Shown piece after piece: positions 55,401-63,237 of a stretch of 64,000 nt of DNA. Position numbers and translations under genes: made by a program. Under the pieces are notes generated by a model. The model saw only the letters and a list, made by a program, of their open reading frames with translations, did no database searches and was not told where the DNA came from. The stretch comes from Intestinibaculum porci (GTDB taxonomy: Bacteria > Bacillota_I > Bacilli_A > Erysipelotrichales > Coprobacillaceae). Location of the stretch: the NCBI RefSeq assembly GCF_003925875.1, contig NZ_AP019309.1:2294001-2358000 (forward strand), read 5' to 3'. Every line of letters begins with the position of its first letter. Position 1 is the first letter of the stretch.

Positions 55401-58400
55401 TGCCCGTTTCGCACTGCCGCTTTCAATAACGACGTGACGTTTCGTGATTGTTAAACTGCCATCTTCATGATCGATATATTTGAAGAATTTCGTGACATCC
55501 TGATCACCCTTGAAGATCTTGATCTCACTAAGCTTATTCACTGCTGGAGAATCTTTCACATTCATAATAGATCCACTTACTGTCGCTTTCACTTGGAACG
55601 CTTCAGGTAAACCAGTCACTTTATAAGTATCCTTCGTTAAGGCCTGACCATCATAAACTTTCGAAGCACTATCTGCAGTCACTTTTACCTTCGCAGTGGT
55701 ATTTTGCGTAATCGTTAAAGTACCTGGATTTTCTTCAATCGTATAGTCTAATGGATCATAACCATCATTTTTCTCGATATGAATTGTATTTTCAGCGCTG
55801 CCAACATCAGTAATAGAACCAATAGCTTTGACTTCCTTGACTTCGCCTTCCACGAAACCATCGCCAGTGATTGTCACATTTGCATTGGTTAAGGCTGTGC
55901 CATCGTATTCTTTTTCATCAGAGGCAGATTTTAAGGTCACGCTGCGCTTAGTAATTTCTAAGACACCATCATTCACTTCCGGTGTATCAAAGTAGTCAGT
56001 GACTTCCTGATCACCCTTGTAGAAATGATAGTCCTTTACTAAGTTTGCCTTAGTCCCATAATGTGTAATTTCACCTTCAACAGTCACCTTAGCTGTAATA
56101 CCATCAGGTAAACCCGTTGTCGTTGCTTCAGGGTTTTCTAATGCCTGACCATCATACATCTTAGATGCTGAGGCCGCCTGAATTACAATTTTAGCACTCG
56201 TATTCTTAGTCACTGTTAAAGTGCCAGGATGAACTGTTAAGTTATAGTTAGAAGCTTTGAAATCTTTGCTTGTGTCATACTTGATCGTATTTTTTGACTG
56301 ACCAACATCTGTTTGTGATCCCGTTGCTTGAATCGCAGAAATTTCATTATTGATAATATTACCAGTCACATGCGTTGTCATATTGGTTAATGGCTGACCA
56401 TCATATTCTTTTGTAGCTGATGCACTCGTGATTGTGACATCACGTTTAGTAACAGTTAAAGTACCTTTGACGGTCGTGATCTTATCAAACTGATCAGTAA
56501 CTTCTTCGCCATCTTTCATGATCTTATAGTCAGTAATCACATTTTCCACTTTACCAGCATCAGTAATAGAGCCAGAAATTGTCGCATATACTTTAAAATC
56601 ACTAGAAAGATTATCAGTAGTAAACGTCTTGTTTGTAAGAGGTGTACCATCATAAACTTTTGTATCACTGCCAGCTGTTAAAACAACTTCATCAGCATGT
56701 TTTGTAACAGTAAGAGTACCTTCCACTTTGGTAAAAGTATAATCTCTTTCTACAAAGTTTTCCGTTGGCGTGATTGCAATTGTATTAGTCGTAGAACCAA
56801 CTTTTGTAATTGCACCAGTCGCATGAATTTCTTTGATATCCTTATCAAGAATTTTATCACCAGTCACTTCAATGTGATCATAAGCATGTTCCTTACCATC
56901 ATAAGTAAATGTATTCGAGCCAGAAGTGATTGCAACAATTCTTGGCGTAATGGTTAATGTACCAGTCTTATAAGTGATATTGCTAAAGTATTTCGTAACA
57001 TCTTTGCCATCTTTCTCAATGACAAACGTATCCACTTCGTTATCGACTGAACCAACATGAGTGATTGTTCCTTTTGTATGCAGCTTATACGTAAAGCCAT
57101 CAGGAACGCCAGTCACTGTGCCAGCATCATTTGTTAAGGCTGTACCATCATACTTACGAGAGGTACTACCTGGAGTCACAACGATTTCAGCCGCATTCTT
57201 GTTAACTGTTAAAGTGCCTTCATGCTTCGTAATAGTGTAATTACCTGCTTTGAAGTTTTCTTTTTTTGTGTACTGAATTGTATTCTTAACAGATCCCGGA
57301 TCAGTAATTGTGCCGGTTGCTTTAATATCTTCAACTTCACCTTCCACAAAACCATCACCAGAAACAGTCACATGAGGAGCAGTTAATGGCTTACCATCAA
57401 ATGCTTTAGAATCAGTTTCACTTGTTAAAGTAACCTGACGTTTGTAAACAGTTAAGGTACCAGTGACTTTCTTAACATTCTTAAATGATCCAGTCACGTC
57501 ATTACCATCATTGTTTCTAATAATATAAGAATCGATGACATGATCAGTTGTACCTACATCAGTGATTGAACCTGTTGTCTTCACTTCAATCGTAAATAGC
57601 TTATCACTTAGACCTGTTACTTCATAACCTGCTGTTAGCGGTGTCCCATCATAAGTCTTTGAATCACTCTTAGCAGTAATCGTAATTTCTGTCTTTTCGT
57701 TATCTTTGATTGTTAAAGTACCTAAGTTATTAGTAATAGCGTAGTTACCATCTTTATAACCTTCGCCTTTGACAATTTCATAGGTATTTTCGGTAGAACC
57801 AACTTCAGTTATTGTACCAGTAGTACGAACAGTGGCTTCACCGTCGACAAAGCCCATATCACCAACAGTGATCTCCTTATTTGTTAATGGCATGCCATCA
57901 AACTCTTTAGAGGCTGATCCTGTCGTAATCGTGACTGGACGTGGCTGAACTGTTAAGAGACCTGGTTCAGTAGTAATATGTGTAAACCAATCAGTAACAT
58001 CTTTACCATCCTTAAAGATCTTAACATTGTCTATTGTATGATTTGTATAACCAGCATCAGTGATGGAGCCATGAGAATCAGCTGTCACTGTAAAGATTGT
58101 CGTATCAAGACCATTTAATACTGTAAATAAATCACTTGTTAAAGGTGTACCATCATAAGTCTTGCTTGCATCATCCGCTTTCATTGTGACTTTCTTTTCA
58201 CTCTTAGTAACGGTTAACTGACCAAGTTCTTCTTTAACTTCGTAATCATCTTTCACATTATCTTCGATCTTATAAGAAATTGTGTTATCAGATGCGCCAA
58301 CATCAGTTTGTGAACCCGTCGCTTTGATATCATGGATATCATTATTTAAGATACGAGAAGCATCATATGTAACGGTATCATTTGTTAATGGAGTTCCATC

Positions 58401-61400
58401 ATACTGCTTTTGATCACTCGCACTTATCAGTGTAAGCTTACGTGGTGTAATGGATAATTCACCATCAGTATACTGAATATCTGCAAACTGATTGGTAACA
58501 TCCTTACCTTCTTTGTAAATATGAACGGAATCTTTATTAACAACGTTCTTTACTTTACCTTCATTCACATGAGTTACAGACCCTACTGCACTTGCTGTAA
58601 AGTTATACCCATCAGGTAAACCTGACATTGTAACAGCTTCATTAGATAAAGCTGTACCATCATATTCTTTATGATCGCTCGCAGCGGTAAAAGTTACCTT
58701 CTGAGCAATTTTAGTAATCGTAAGAGTACCTTCATTTTTTGTGATCTCATAGTTAGTATCTTTATACTTGCCAGTAACACCATTAATTTGAATGGTATTA
58801 GGTATAGATCCAGCTTTAGTAATTGAACCAGTTGCTTCGACACTTTCTACTTCACCTTTGACAAAATCACCAGCAGTGATTGTGACAGCAGGTCTTGTAA
58901 GAGGCTTACCATCAAATTCTTTAGAAGCTGTTTCGCTCTTTAATGTAACTGGACGTTTTGTAACAGTTAATTTCGCATCTTTAGAAACTTCAATATTCTT
59001 AAAGCTCTTTGTAACATCTTGATCACCTTTAGTGATTGTATAAGAAGTGATCGTATTTTTGCTTTCTCCAGCATCTAGCTGTGAGCCAGATGTTTCTACA
59101 TTCACCTTAAAGCCTTCAGGTAAACCAGTTACATCAACATCCTTTGAAGTTAATGCTTTACCATCATAAACCTTAGAAGCATCTTTTAAAGCAATCTTGA
59201 TGTTTGTTTCATTCGGGGTAATCGTTAACGTACCAGGATTTGTAATCACTTTAACTTTAAAACCATTGATTTCTTTAACCTGATCATTATAACTATCTCC
59301 AAATGTAAACGTAGTTGCATATTCACCAACATCAATGCCTTCCGCTTTCGCTGTCACATCATCGATCGTAACTGTCTTGCCTTCAATAGTAAATGTGTCA
59401 TTTACAATACCTGTTACGCTCTGCTTTTCACCAGTATAAGTAACAGATTTTGATTGACCAGTAATAGTCACTTCATAACGCCACTGAGCATAAAGCTTAT
59501 TAGGCAGATCTTTTTCATCAATACCAACCTTAATGCCAGGTTTGTAAGTTGTACCACCATCATCAGCTTTGGTATTCCAGTGATCAAAGATCGCTTTCAC
59601 GCCATTACCAACCTGTGGCTTAGCTACATTAGATCCATCCGCAATGATTAACTGTGCATTGTTTTCCAGATCCTCATTAGAAGCATAAACCGCATCGCTT
59701 GAAGATGAGTTATTCGCATAGTACAGTAAGTTCACTTTTGTTGGTAATGGAATATAGTGTGCCACTAACTGAATATTGCCAGTGATCTTGATTTTATCAC
59801 CAGGATAATAGTATTCATCAGTAGCCTTTAATTCCCCATCAACAAATTTATAAAGCTGCCAGTTTAAGAACTTGCTGCCAGAAGGAGCGTCTAGAGTAGA
59901 TCCTGATTTTACATCCGCATAAGCATTTTCTGCATACTTCTTATCATCAGTCACTGTTCCACTGCCAGTTCCAGCACTGTAGTTAACAATAAACTTGCTT
60001 GTATTAATATAGTAAGGATAAAGTTCTAAATCACCATGTAATTCATTGTTAAAATTATAAAGTGTATAGCTGTCATCACTCTTAGTAGCCCAACCAATCC
60101 AATGATAGTTTTCAGGTACTGTTACAGTATGACCATTATCCCCTTCTACTAATGTCTTACCATCAGCATCAACAACCTTTGGTAAATCGCTTAATGAAAT
60201 AGTACTTGCATAATCCAAATCTTCAATTGTAGTTGTCTCATCATTTTTCAGACTGAGATGTACTTTCACATCAACTGGATCCGCTGCCCATTTTGCATAA
60301 AGCTTAATACCATGAGCAGGCATTGTTGAGTCAAACTTGAATTCTTCAGTACAAGCTTCATCTTTATACCAGCCTCTAAATGTATAACCTTCATCTAATG
60401 ATGATGGTCTTGTAGGGGTATAATTAGCATACTGTGATAATGGAGCTTCGTATTTAACTTTTACTGACTTATCTTCATGATCATAGTTATAGTACTCTAA
60501 GTTATAATCATTACGTTTAAATCGAATATCAAGATTAGTTGTATAAGAGATACCGTCATCATAAGTTCCATCCGAATTCTTTTTATCTAATTTTTTCCAA
60601 TCACCATTATCAGCTTTATACTGATATGCTGTAAAACCAGTGTACTTATCCGTTATATAGAAAGTACCTCCATCCATTTCAACTGACTTATCAGGGCTTA
60701 AACTAAATGAACCATCTAATTGCTGTTTAAAGAAATTGACAGATGCACCTTTTCTCTGAACAGGATAAAAATGAATTGTATCCTTCGTTAAATCTGGAGA
60801 AATATAAGCGTCCAAGAAAGATAATGTATTTTCATATTGATTCAACCATTCATAGTATTTACCATAACCCCATAAAGTAGAGTATTTGTAACCATATCGA
60901 TGATAAGAGGTAGGCCAATCATCAAATTTTTGACCGTATAAACCGGTATACTTTTTCCCACCATTTACAAATTCATTTGACCCTGAAGGAAAATGGAAAA
61001 TAAACGTAACTTCTTTACGATCGTAGTAAACATTCAATGTTGTCTTACCATCAGCAGTTACAGTTTTGCTTGAATCTGCTTTCTTAAATATAAAACCAGT
61101 ATAATTCTTCTTTTTATCTGCTTCAGTTACGGAAACTGATTCACCAGTTTTAGCAATTCGTGGAACAGAACTTTCTACTTTATATGTTTTCTCTGCATCA
61201 GCTGAATTGACTTTATCATCAATAGATTGCTGCCAGAAAACAACCGAATAGTTTGTATCATCAGCTTCCCAGACTGCATGAAGGGTAATATCTTCTGATA
61301 ATGGATTTCCAGTAACATATTTAGTTCCATCTTCTGTTATAGACCAATGCTTAAAGGTATAACCTTTGCGCTTTGGTGTAGGTAATGAATCATTAGTCAC

Positions 61401-62816
61401 ATTTTCTTTTGCGGCATAGAACTTAGGTTCAATATAAGAACCGTTCTTACCAGTTTTAAAAGTGATATAGTGACCAGATTCAATCTTTGGATATAATCTG
61501 ATATCACTTGTTCCAAGTGTAATTGTATCTTCTACTTTTTGAGTCAGTGCTTGATCACTATACCAGCCAGTTACTGACTGATCAGAGGCTAAGTCTAATT
61601 TGATATCAGTAGTAGATACTTTATCTCCTTCTTTGCCTTCCTTAGTTGTGAAGACACGGGCACCTTCAGCTGCACTATCCATAAAGAATACATAATGAAC
61701 TTCTTCAAAGACTGCATAAATATTGTGTTCTTTACCATCAATTTCAGCTTCACTATATTCTTTGAAAGCGTCAAAATTAGGTTTTGCAGCATCTTTTGCA
61801 GTTGCCCATCCTAAGAACTTATAACCAGTTTTCTCCGGTGATTTTGGCTTCTTTAAGGTATCGCCAGCTTTAATTTTCTGCGTATACTCAGAAATAATTG
61901 TATCACCATCATAGAATTTGTAAGTTGAGATGACGGGATCATTCTCACCGGCAATGATATAAATACTAAAGCTTTTCGCATTGAATGTAGCTTTATGATC
62001 ATTGACTGATGCAGCCATTTTCTCAATTGTGCCACTATCTTTCTGATGCACAACTTTGAAATCCTGTCCATCTAAACTCTTGTTTAACGTCATACTAACA
62101 TGAACGGCATTCGCATCCGCTGGCTGTAATTCCTTACCATCTTTAAAGAAAGAAATATCAGCCCCAATAGCATCAGTAATGACTTTGTCATCTTTCACTG
62201 TCTTCTTTGCAATATTTTTAGCGACAGTTGAGCTAACGGGAGTCACTTTCATTTCCGTGCCATTTGGGAATACGTTTGCATCCACACTAGCTGTTACTTT
62301 TAACTGACTCGTTGAACCAGTAAAAGTCTGTGCCGGCATCGCATTTTCTGCAGCTTTCTTTTCTGCCTCAGCTTTTTCCGCTGCTTCTTTCTCAGCTTTT
62401 GCCTTTTCTTCAGCGGCTTTCTTTTCAGCTGCTGCTTTTTCCTGTGCAGCTTTCTTCTCTGCTTCAGCTTTTTCCGCCGCTTCTTTTTCGGCTTTAGCTT
62501 TTTCTTCAGCGGCCTTTTGTGCTGCCGACGGGTCCTCACCACTTGACTTATTGGCATCTGTTTTTTCTTCAACTTTTGTTGATTCAGTTGCCTCATTCGA
62601 AGCAGGAGGAGATTCTTCATTGGTTTGACTTGTATTTGCATTATTATTTTCTGTTTCTGCTGTTACTGAGTTTTGATCAGAAACAGCAGTTGTTGTAGGC
62701 TCTGAAGATACTGTCTCGCCTTGTGCAAATACACTCATTTGCATCATGGAAAAGACCATTGTCATCGCTACAACGTAGGAAACAGTTTTACGAGCAAATC
62801 GTTTCATCCTGTCCAT
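49410..62816 (-). CDS. Giant 4,468-residue surface protein with InlB B, MBG and DUF11-type repeats
   Basis: ATG at 62816 follows AAGGAGG. Layout: signal peptide 1-32 (SYVVAMTMVFSMMQMSVFAQ); acidic Asn/Glu/Thr region to about 95; Ala-Lys-Glu coiled coil to about 160; a unique domain to 290; InlB B-type repeats with GYKFLGW-like pieces to about 1118; 29 MBG-type modules (YDGTPLTN signature) to about 3540; seven DUF11/DUF7507-like repeats (YKLGDTITYTI, NDGNLTLTNI, VDDPTPDDP) to about 4330; a Thr/Pro-rich wall spacer; then VKTGDE, a membrane helix (MMLMSIALITLLGVLIATRK) and a basic end. No classical LPxTG is present; VKTGD may be a variant sorting signal (inference). It is probably an adhesin reaching far beyond the wall. 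It is monocistronic with its own promoter and terminator. Confidence 0.93.
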   Translation of the reverse strand: MDRMKRFARKTVSYVVAMTMVFSMMQMSVFAQGETVSSEPTTTAVSDQNSVTAETENNNANTSQTNEESPPASNEATESTKVEEKTDANKSSGEDPSAAQKAAEEKAKAEKEAAEKAEAEKKAAQEKAAAEKKAAEEKAKAEKEAAEKAEAEKKAAENAMPAQTFTGSTSQLKVTASVDANVFPNGTEMKVTPVSSTVAKNIAKKTVKDDKVITDAIGADISFFKDGKELQPADANAVHVSMTLNKSLDGQDFKVVHQKDSGTIEKMAASVNDHKATFNAKSFSIYIIAGENDPVISTYKFYDGDTIISEYTQKIKAGDTLKKPKSPEKTGYKFLGWATAKDAAKPNFDAFKEYSEAEIDGKEHNIYAVFEEVHYVFFMDSAAEGARVFTTKEGKEGDKVSTTDIKLDLASDQSVTGWYSDQALTQKVEDTITLGTSDIRLYPKIESGHYITFKTGKNGSYIEPKFYAAKENVTNDSLPTPKRKGYTFKHWSITEDGTKYVTGNPLSEDITLHAVWEADDTNYSVVFWQQSIDDKVNSADAEKTYKVESSVPRIAKTGESVSVTEADKKKNYTGFIFKKADSSKTVTADGKTTLNVYYDRKEVTFIFHFPSGSNEFVNGGKKYTGLYGQKFDDWPTSYHRYGYKYSTLWGYGKYYEWLNQYENTLSFLDAYISPDLTKDTIHFYPVQRKGASVNFFKQQLDGSFSLSPDKSVEMDGGTFYITDKYTGFTAYQYKADNGDWKKLDKKNSDGTYDDGISYTTNLDIRFKRNDYNLEYYNYDHEDKSVKVKYEAPLSQYANYTPTRPSSLDEGYTFRGWYKDEACTEEFKFDSTMPAHGIKLYAKWAADPVDVKVHLSLKNDETTTIEDLDYASTISLSDLPKVVDADGKTLVEGDNGHTVTVPENYHWIGWATKSDDSYTLYNFNNELHGDLELYPYYINTSKFIVNYSAGTGSGTVTDDKKYAENAYADVKSGSTLDAPSGSKFLNWQLYKFVDGELKATDEYYYPGDKIKITGNIQLVAHYIPLPTKVNLLYYANNSSSSDAVYASNEDLENNAQLIIADGSNVAKPQVGNGVKAIFDHWNTKADDGGTTYKPGIKVGIDEKDLPNKLYAQWRYEVTITGQSKSVTYTGEKQSVTGIVNDTFTIEGKTVTIDDVTAKAEGIDVGEYATTFTFGDSYNDQVKEINGFKVKVITNPGTLTITPNETNIKIALKDASKVYDGKALTSKDVDVTGLPEGFKVNVETSGSQLDAGESKNTITSYTITKGDQDVTKSFKNIEVSKDAKLTVTKRPVTLKSETASKEFDGKPLTRPAVTITAGDFVKGEVESVEATGSITKAGSIPNTIQINGVTGKYKDTNYEITKNEGTLTITKIAQKVTFTAASDHKEYDGTALSNEAVTMSGLPDGYNFTASAVGSVTHVNEGKVKNVVNKDSVHIYKEGKDVTNQFADIQYTDGELSITPRKLTLISASDQKQYDGTPLTNDTVTYDASRILNNDIHDIKATGSQTDVGASDNTISYKIEDNVKDDYEVKEELGQLTVTKSEKKVTMKADDASKTYDGTPLTSDLFTVLNGLDTTIFTVTADSHGSITDAGYTNHTIDNVKIFKDGKDVTDWFTHITTEPGLLTVQPRPVTITTGSASKEFDGMPLTNKEITVGDMGFVDGEATVRTTGTITEVGSTENTYEIVKGEGYKDGNYAITNNLGTLTIKDNEKTEITITAKSDSKTYDGTPLTAGYEVTGLSDKLFTIEVKTTGSITDVGTTDHVIDSYIIRNNDGNDVTGSFKNVKKVTGTLTVYKRQVTLTSETDSKAFDGKPLTAPHVTVSGDGFVEGEVEDIKATGTITDPGSVKNTIQYTKKENFKAGNYTITKHEGTLTVNKNAAEIVVTPGSTSRKYDGTALTNDAGTVTGVPDGFTYKLHTKGTITHVGSVDNEVDTFVIEKDGKDVTKYFSNITYKTGTLTITPRIVAITSGSNTFTYDGKEHAYDHIEVTGDKILDKDIKEIHATGAITKVGSTTNTIAITPTENFVERDYTFTKVEGTLTVTKHADEVVLTAGSDTKVYDGTPLTNKTFTTDNLSSDFKVYATISGSITDAGKVENVITDYKIMKDGEEVTDQFDKITTVKGTLTVTKRDVTITSASATKEYDGQPLTNMTTHVTGNIINNEISAIQATGSQTDVGQSKNTIKYDTSKDFKASNYNLTVHPGTLTVTKNTSAKIVIQAASASKMYDGQALENPEATTTGLPDGITAKVTVEGEITHYGTKANLVKDYHFYKGDQEVTDYFDTPEVNDGVLEITKRSVTLKSASDEKEYDGTALTNANVTITGDGFVEGEVKEVKAIGSITDVGSAENTIHIEKNDGYDPLDYTIEENPGTLTITQNTTAKVKVTADSASKVYDGQALTKDTYKVTGLPEAFQVKATVSGSIMNVKDSPAVNKLSEIKIFKGDQDVTKFFKYIDHEDGSLTITKRHVVIESGSAKRAYNGSPLTNDKITVSGDGFVKGEANAKATGTITEVGTTANTIKIEEHDGYLASNYDIELHEGTLEITPNTETITIKAASKEKLYDGTTLKNASYDVTGLPDGFTAKVTIKGEIKNAGSISNKVEDYKILKGDQEVTDQFANINITHGTLTINKRHLTLTSETKSKQFDGTPLTAPDVKVTGDGFVKGEVEDLKATGSITKAGSIDNPITYTKTKDFNKDNYVIKEEIGTLTVKKIAKEVTITSNNASKLYDGTALTNKTYTADGLPNGFTAKAEITGTITDAGKTKNTIKSVVIMKEDKDVTDQFDSITTKEGLLTVNKRQVVLTSASASREYNGLPLTRPTVDMTGDGFVKGEVTDVKATGSITEKGKVINTITYQTHDAFNKENYTITKQEGTLEITASHAKIHVRAASDEKVYDGTPLTNANTTIENLPEGFTYKATVKGTVTHVDEGTVDNKITEIRIYKDDQDVTNQFDAITHMDGTLKITARPLTMTSASDEKDYDGIALANDKVTVKGKIFNDEVYDITATGAQIEVGTSANTIVYKMTKHAEKDYAITLEEGLLTVNPHTAVITVTAGSDAKVYDGKALTSDTFTVEGLSDNLRAYVTTDGSATNVGDKGENKVNTVVIMDGMTDVTRYFANIKTVSGQLTITPRHVTLKSESDHKVYDGKELTRPEVKISGQGFVAGEATAKAVGTIKKIGSVPNTIELATTDAYKEKNYNLTYDLGTLTILANENAVVVNGSSVSKTYDGKALSSDKADVILPEGFENYKAEVKMTGTITNAGKIANKVADVIIRDEDGNDVTDQFKNITKNDGYLEVTPRKVTLTSESVTRAYDGTPLTAKHVTVTGDGFVDGEVSDLKATGSITEVGTISNAISFQKTDAYKDKNYIITKRPGSLTITTAQVIMHITAASDEKVYDGQSLTNDGYTVAGVLPGMHIEATIKGEITNAGETENKVTAYRIMKGDQDVTDFFNTDDEHMMITDGTLTVKKRPVTLTSATLKKAYDGTALTNGDHQLKVTAGSYVEGESFKAGFTGRQLLVGSSDNTFTLSNHTAKLGNYDVKKEYGQLTVTDDVDDDKVVTKSHDAEEYKLGDTIHFEIKIKNIYDEVKTLKVTELPGVKITSDIPETLSAGEEITLKATYIVTEEEIKSQQFKNKVDVSLGKTYKGTDEVPEPEIDDAKPKLKITKTAEQKEYKLGDTITYKIHAKNTGNLTLTNIVVKDDLTKSSWTIAKLLPGETSQDLIATYKVTESDIKVGKIVNVATVDRIDDPTPDNPDDPAPEVTPGKETVDTEEKNPHITITKKADEKKAYKLGETIHYTIHATNDGNLTLTNIVIRDDLTNQQWTIRSLAPHQTSQDFTTTYVVTEKDIKNGHVANVATMKDVDDPTPDDPTDPDPKDEPGKETVDTEEKNPHLTIIKKADDTKKYKLGETVTYTISAINDGNLTLTNIKLEDALTGDTWTIKKLAPQATSDEHVVTYTVTEKDIIAGKIKNIVTMKDVDDPTPEDPNDPDPKDNPGEKTVETEDKHPHLTITKQADTSKQYTLGDTITYTIKAKNDGNLTLTNIILKDDLTGDTFTIDSLKPQEESSNFTVNYKVTQQDVNKGKVTNVATVNKVDDPTPDDPTDPDPEVTPGKEEVDITKTNPSVTVTKKTTSTPKDGKAYQLGETITYEITVKNDGNLPLSAFKLHDDMTNENFDVKASKPGDTQSFTTSYKVQEADIVKGKVINNATVDTATLEDPTPDNKDDEVKITDGKTEDNTEASHPAVVITKTTTSSPASASGYEEGDTISYLITATNTGNLTLTNVVVEDPLTGGKWTIEKLSPNAQETFVTTYVVKALDVTRGNVVNTATVTSSEDPDPQKDPEVTPGTVITPTSKTTIIDESGDGTMPTQNTPETPTIATPATEESGSGKQATQNTPDTDTSVEKETVPTYNTDNTTPTVVKTTTYDTGTAPTTTTEAVKTGDETEITMQMMLMSIALITLLGVLIATRKKKENRN
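49830..52190 (-). repeat. Seven DUF11/DUF7507-like repeats in the giant surface protein
   Basis: Units of about 110 residues start with TITKKAD-like and KLGDTITYTI segments and end with ATMKDVDDPTPDDPTDPDP-like linkers. Units 2-5 are nearly identical, the first and last two are diverged. Boundaries are approximate. Confidence 0.8.
52200..59460 (-). repeat. Array of 29 MBG-type modules in A/B alternation
   Basis: The YDG, FDG or YNG signature occurs 28 times after a first diverged copy. Odd and even modules differ: A modules read GLPxGF and KDGxDVTxxF, B modules read GDGFVxGE and NYxITKxxGTLTI. From the second to the last the order is strictly A-B, giving 14 pairs of about 165 residues. Boundaries are approximate. 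Confidence 0.85.
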
Positions 62817-63237
62817 AAATTTTCCTCCTTCTTATTGTCCCAGGTGAATGTATACGCTTTCACCCTATTACAACTTAAAGTATAGTAACACGCAGTCACA
62901 TAGCAGTCACAAAGTGAGGAAATATTTATTTTTTTAGAGCTTTTGGCATTTAAGATGAAACATCTTTTATCATCTATATCGTTATTGTTCTATTTTCTTA
63001 TTTTTATTGTTATAATAGCTATATTTAGTTAATATCCAAGTAAACCGATAGGCTTTATATATTTCATTTCACTTACGTTTCTATTTCTAAAGATACTAGT
63101 ATAGTTAATATCGTGTGACTCATCTTTTTGGGTGATACTCCAGTATGCGATATTTTTATACAAAGTCGTAGAAATTGTTAAAACGGTTACAAAAAGGTGT
63201 ATAATAGTCACATGGATTTAAAGAAAGAAGGAATATT
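62817..63237. other. Divergent regulatory gap between the giant surface gene and the last gene
   Basis: 421 bases without a gene. From the left it holds the ribosome site and leader of the giant gene, its -10 box and a tandem 11-bp repeat (62879-62914), a small AAGATG/CATCTT hairpin near 62953-62967, AT-rich sequence, and a TATAAT at 63200-63205 for the plus-strand gene with a poor -35 (TTGTTA, 19-base spacer). Confidence 0.6.
62879..62914 (-). promoter_or_regulatory. -10 box and tandem 11-bp activator-like repeat of the giant surface gene
   Basis: Minus strand TATACT at 62879-62884. Where a -35 box should be, CAGTCACATAG (62893-62903) and CAGTCACAAAG (62904-62914) stand head to tail with 10 of 11 bases equal. 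Direct repeats with an 11-bp period over the -35 are typical sites for OmpR/PhoB-type response regulators (family knowledge); the regulator here is unknown. Confidence 0.55.

Noticed and set aside
52200-59460. A regular repeat pattern that could suggest a CRISPR or satellite array
   Set aside because: The period is about 240-250 bases, copies are diverged at the DNA level and the reading frame is kept throughout, so it is a protein-domain array.
49645-59651. Short plus-strand frames inside the 13-kb surface protein gene
   Set aside because: They repeat with the period of the coding repeats on the other strand and have no ribosome sites.
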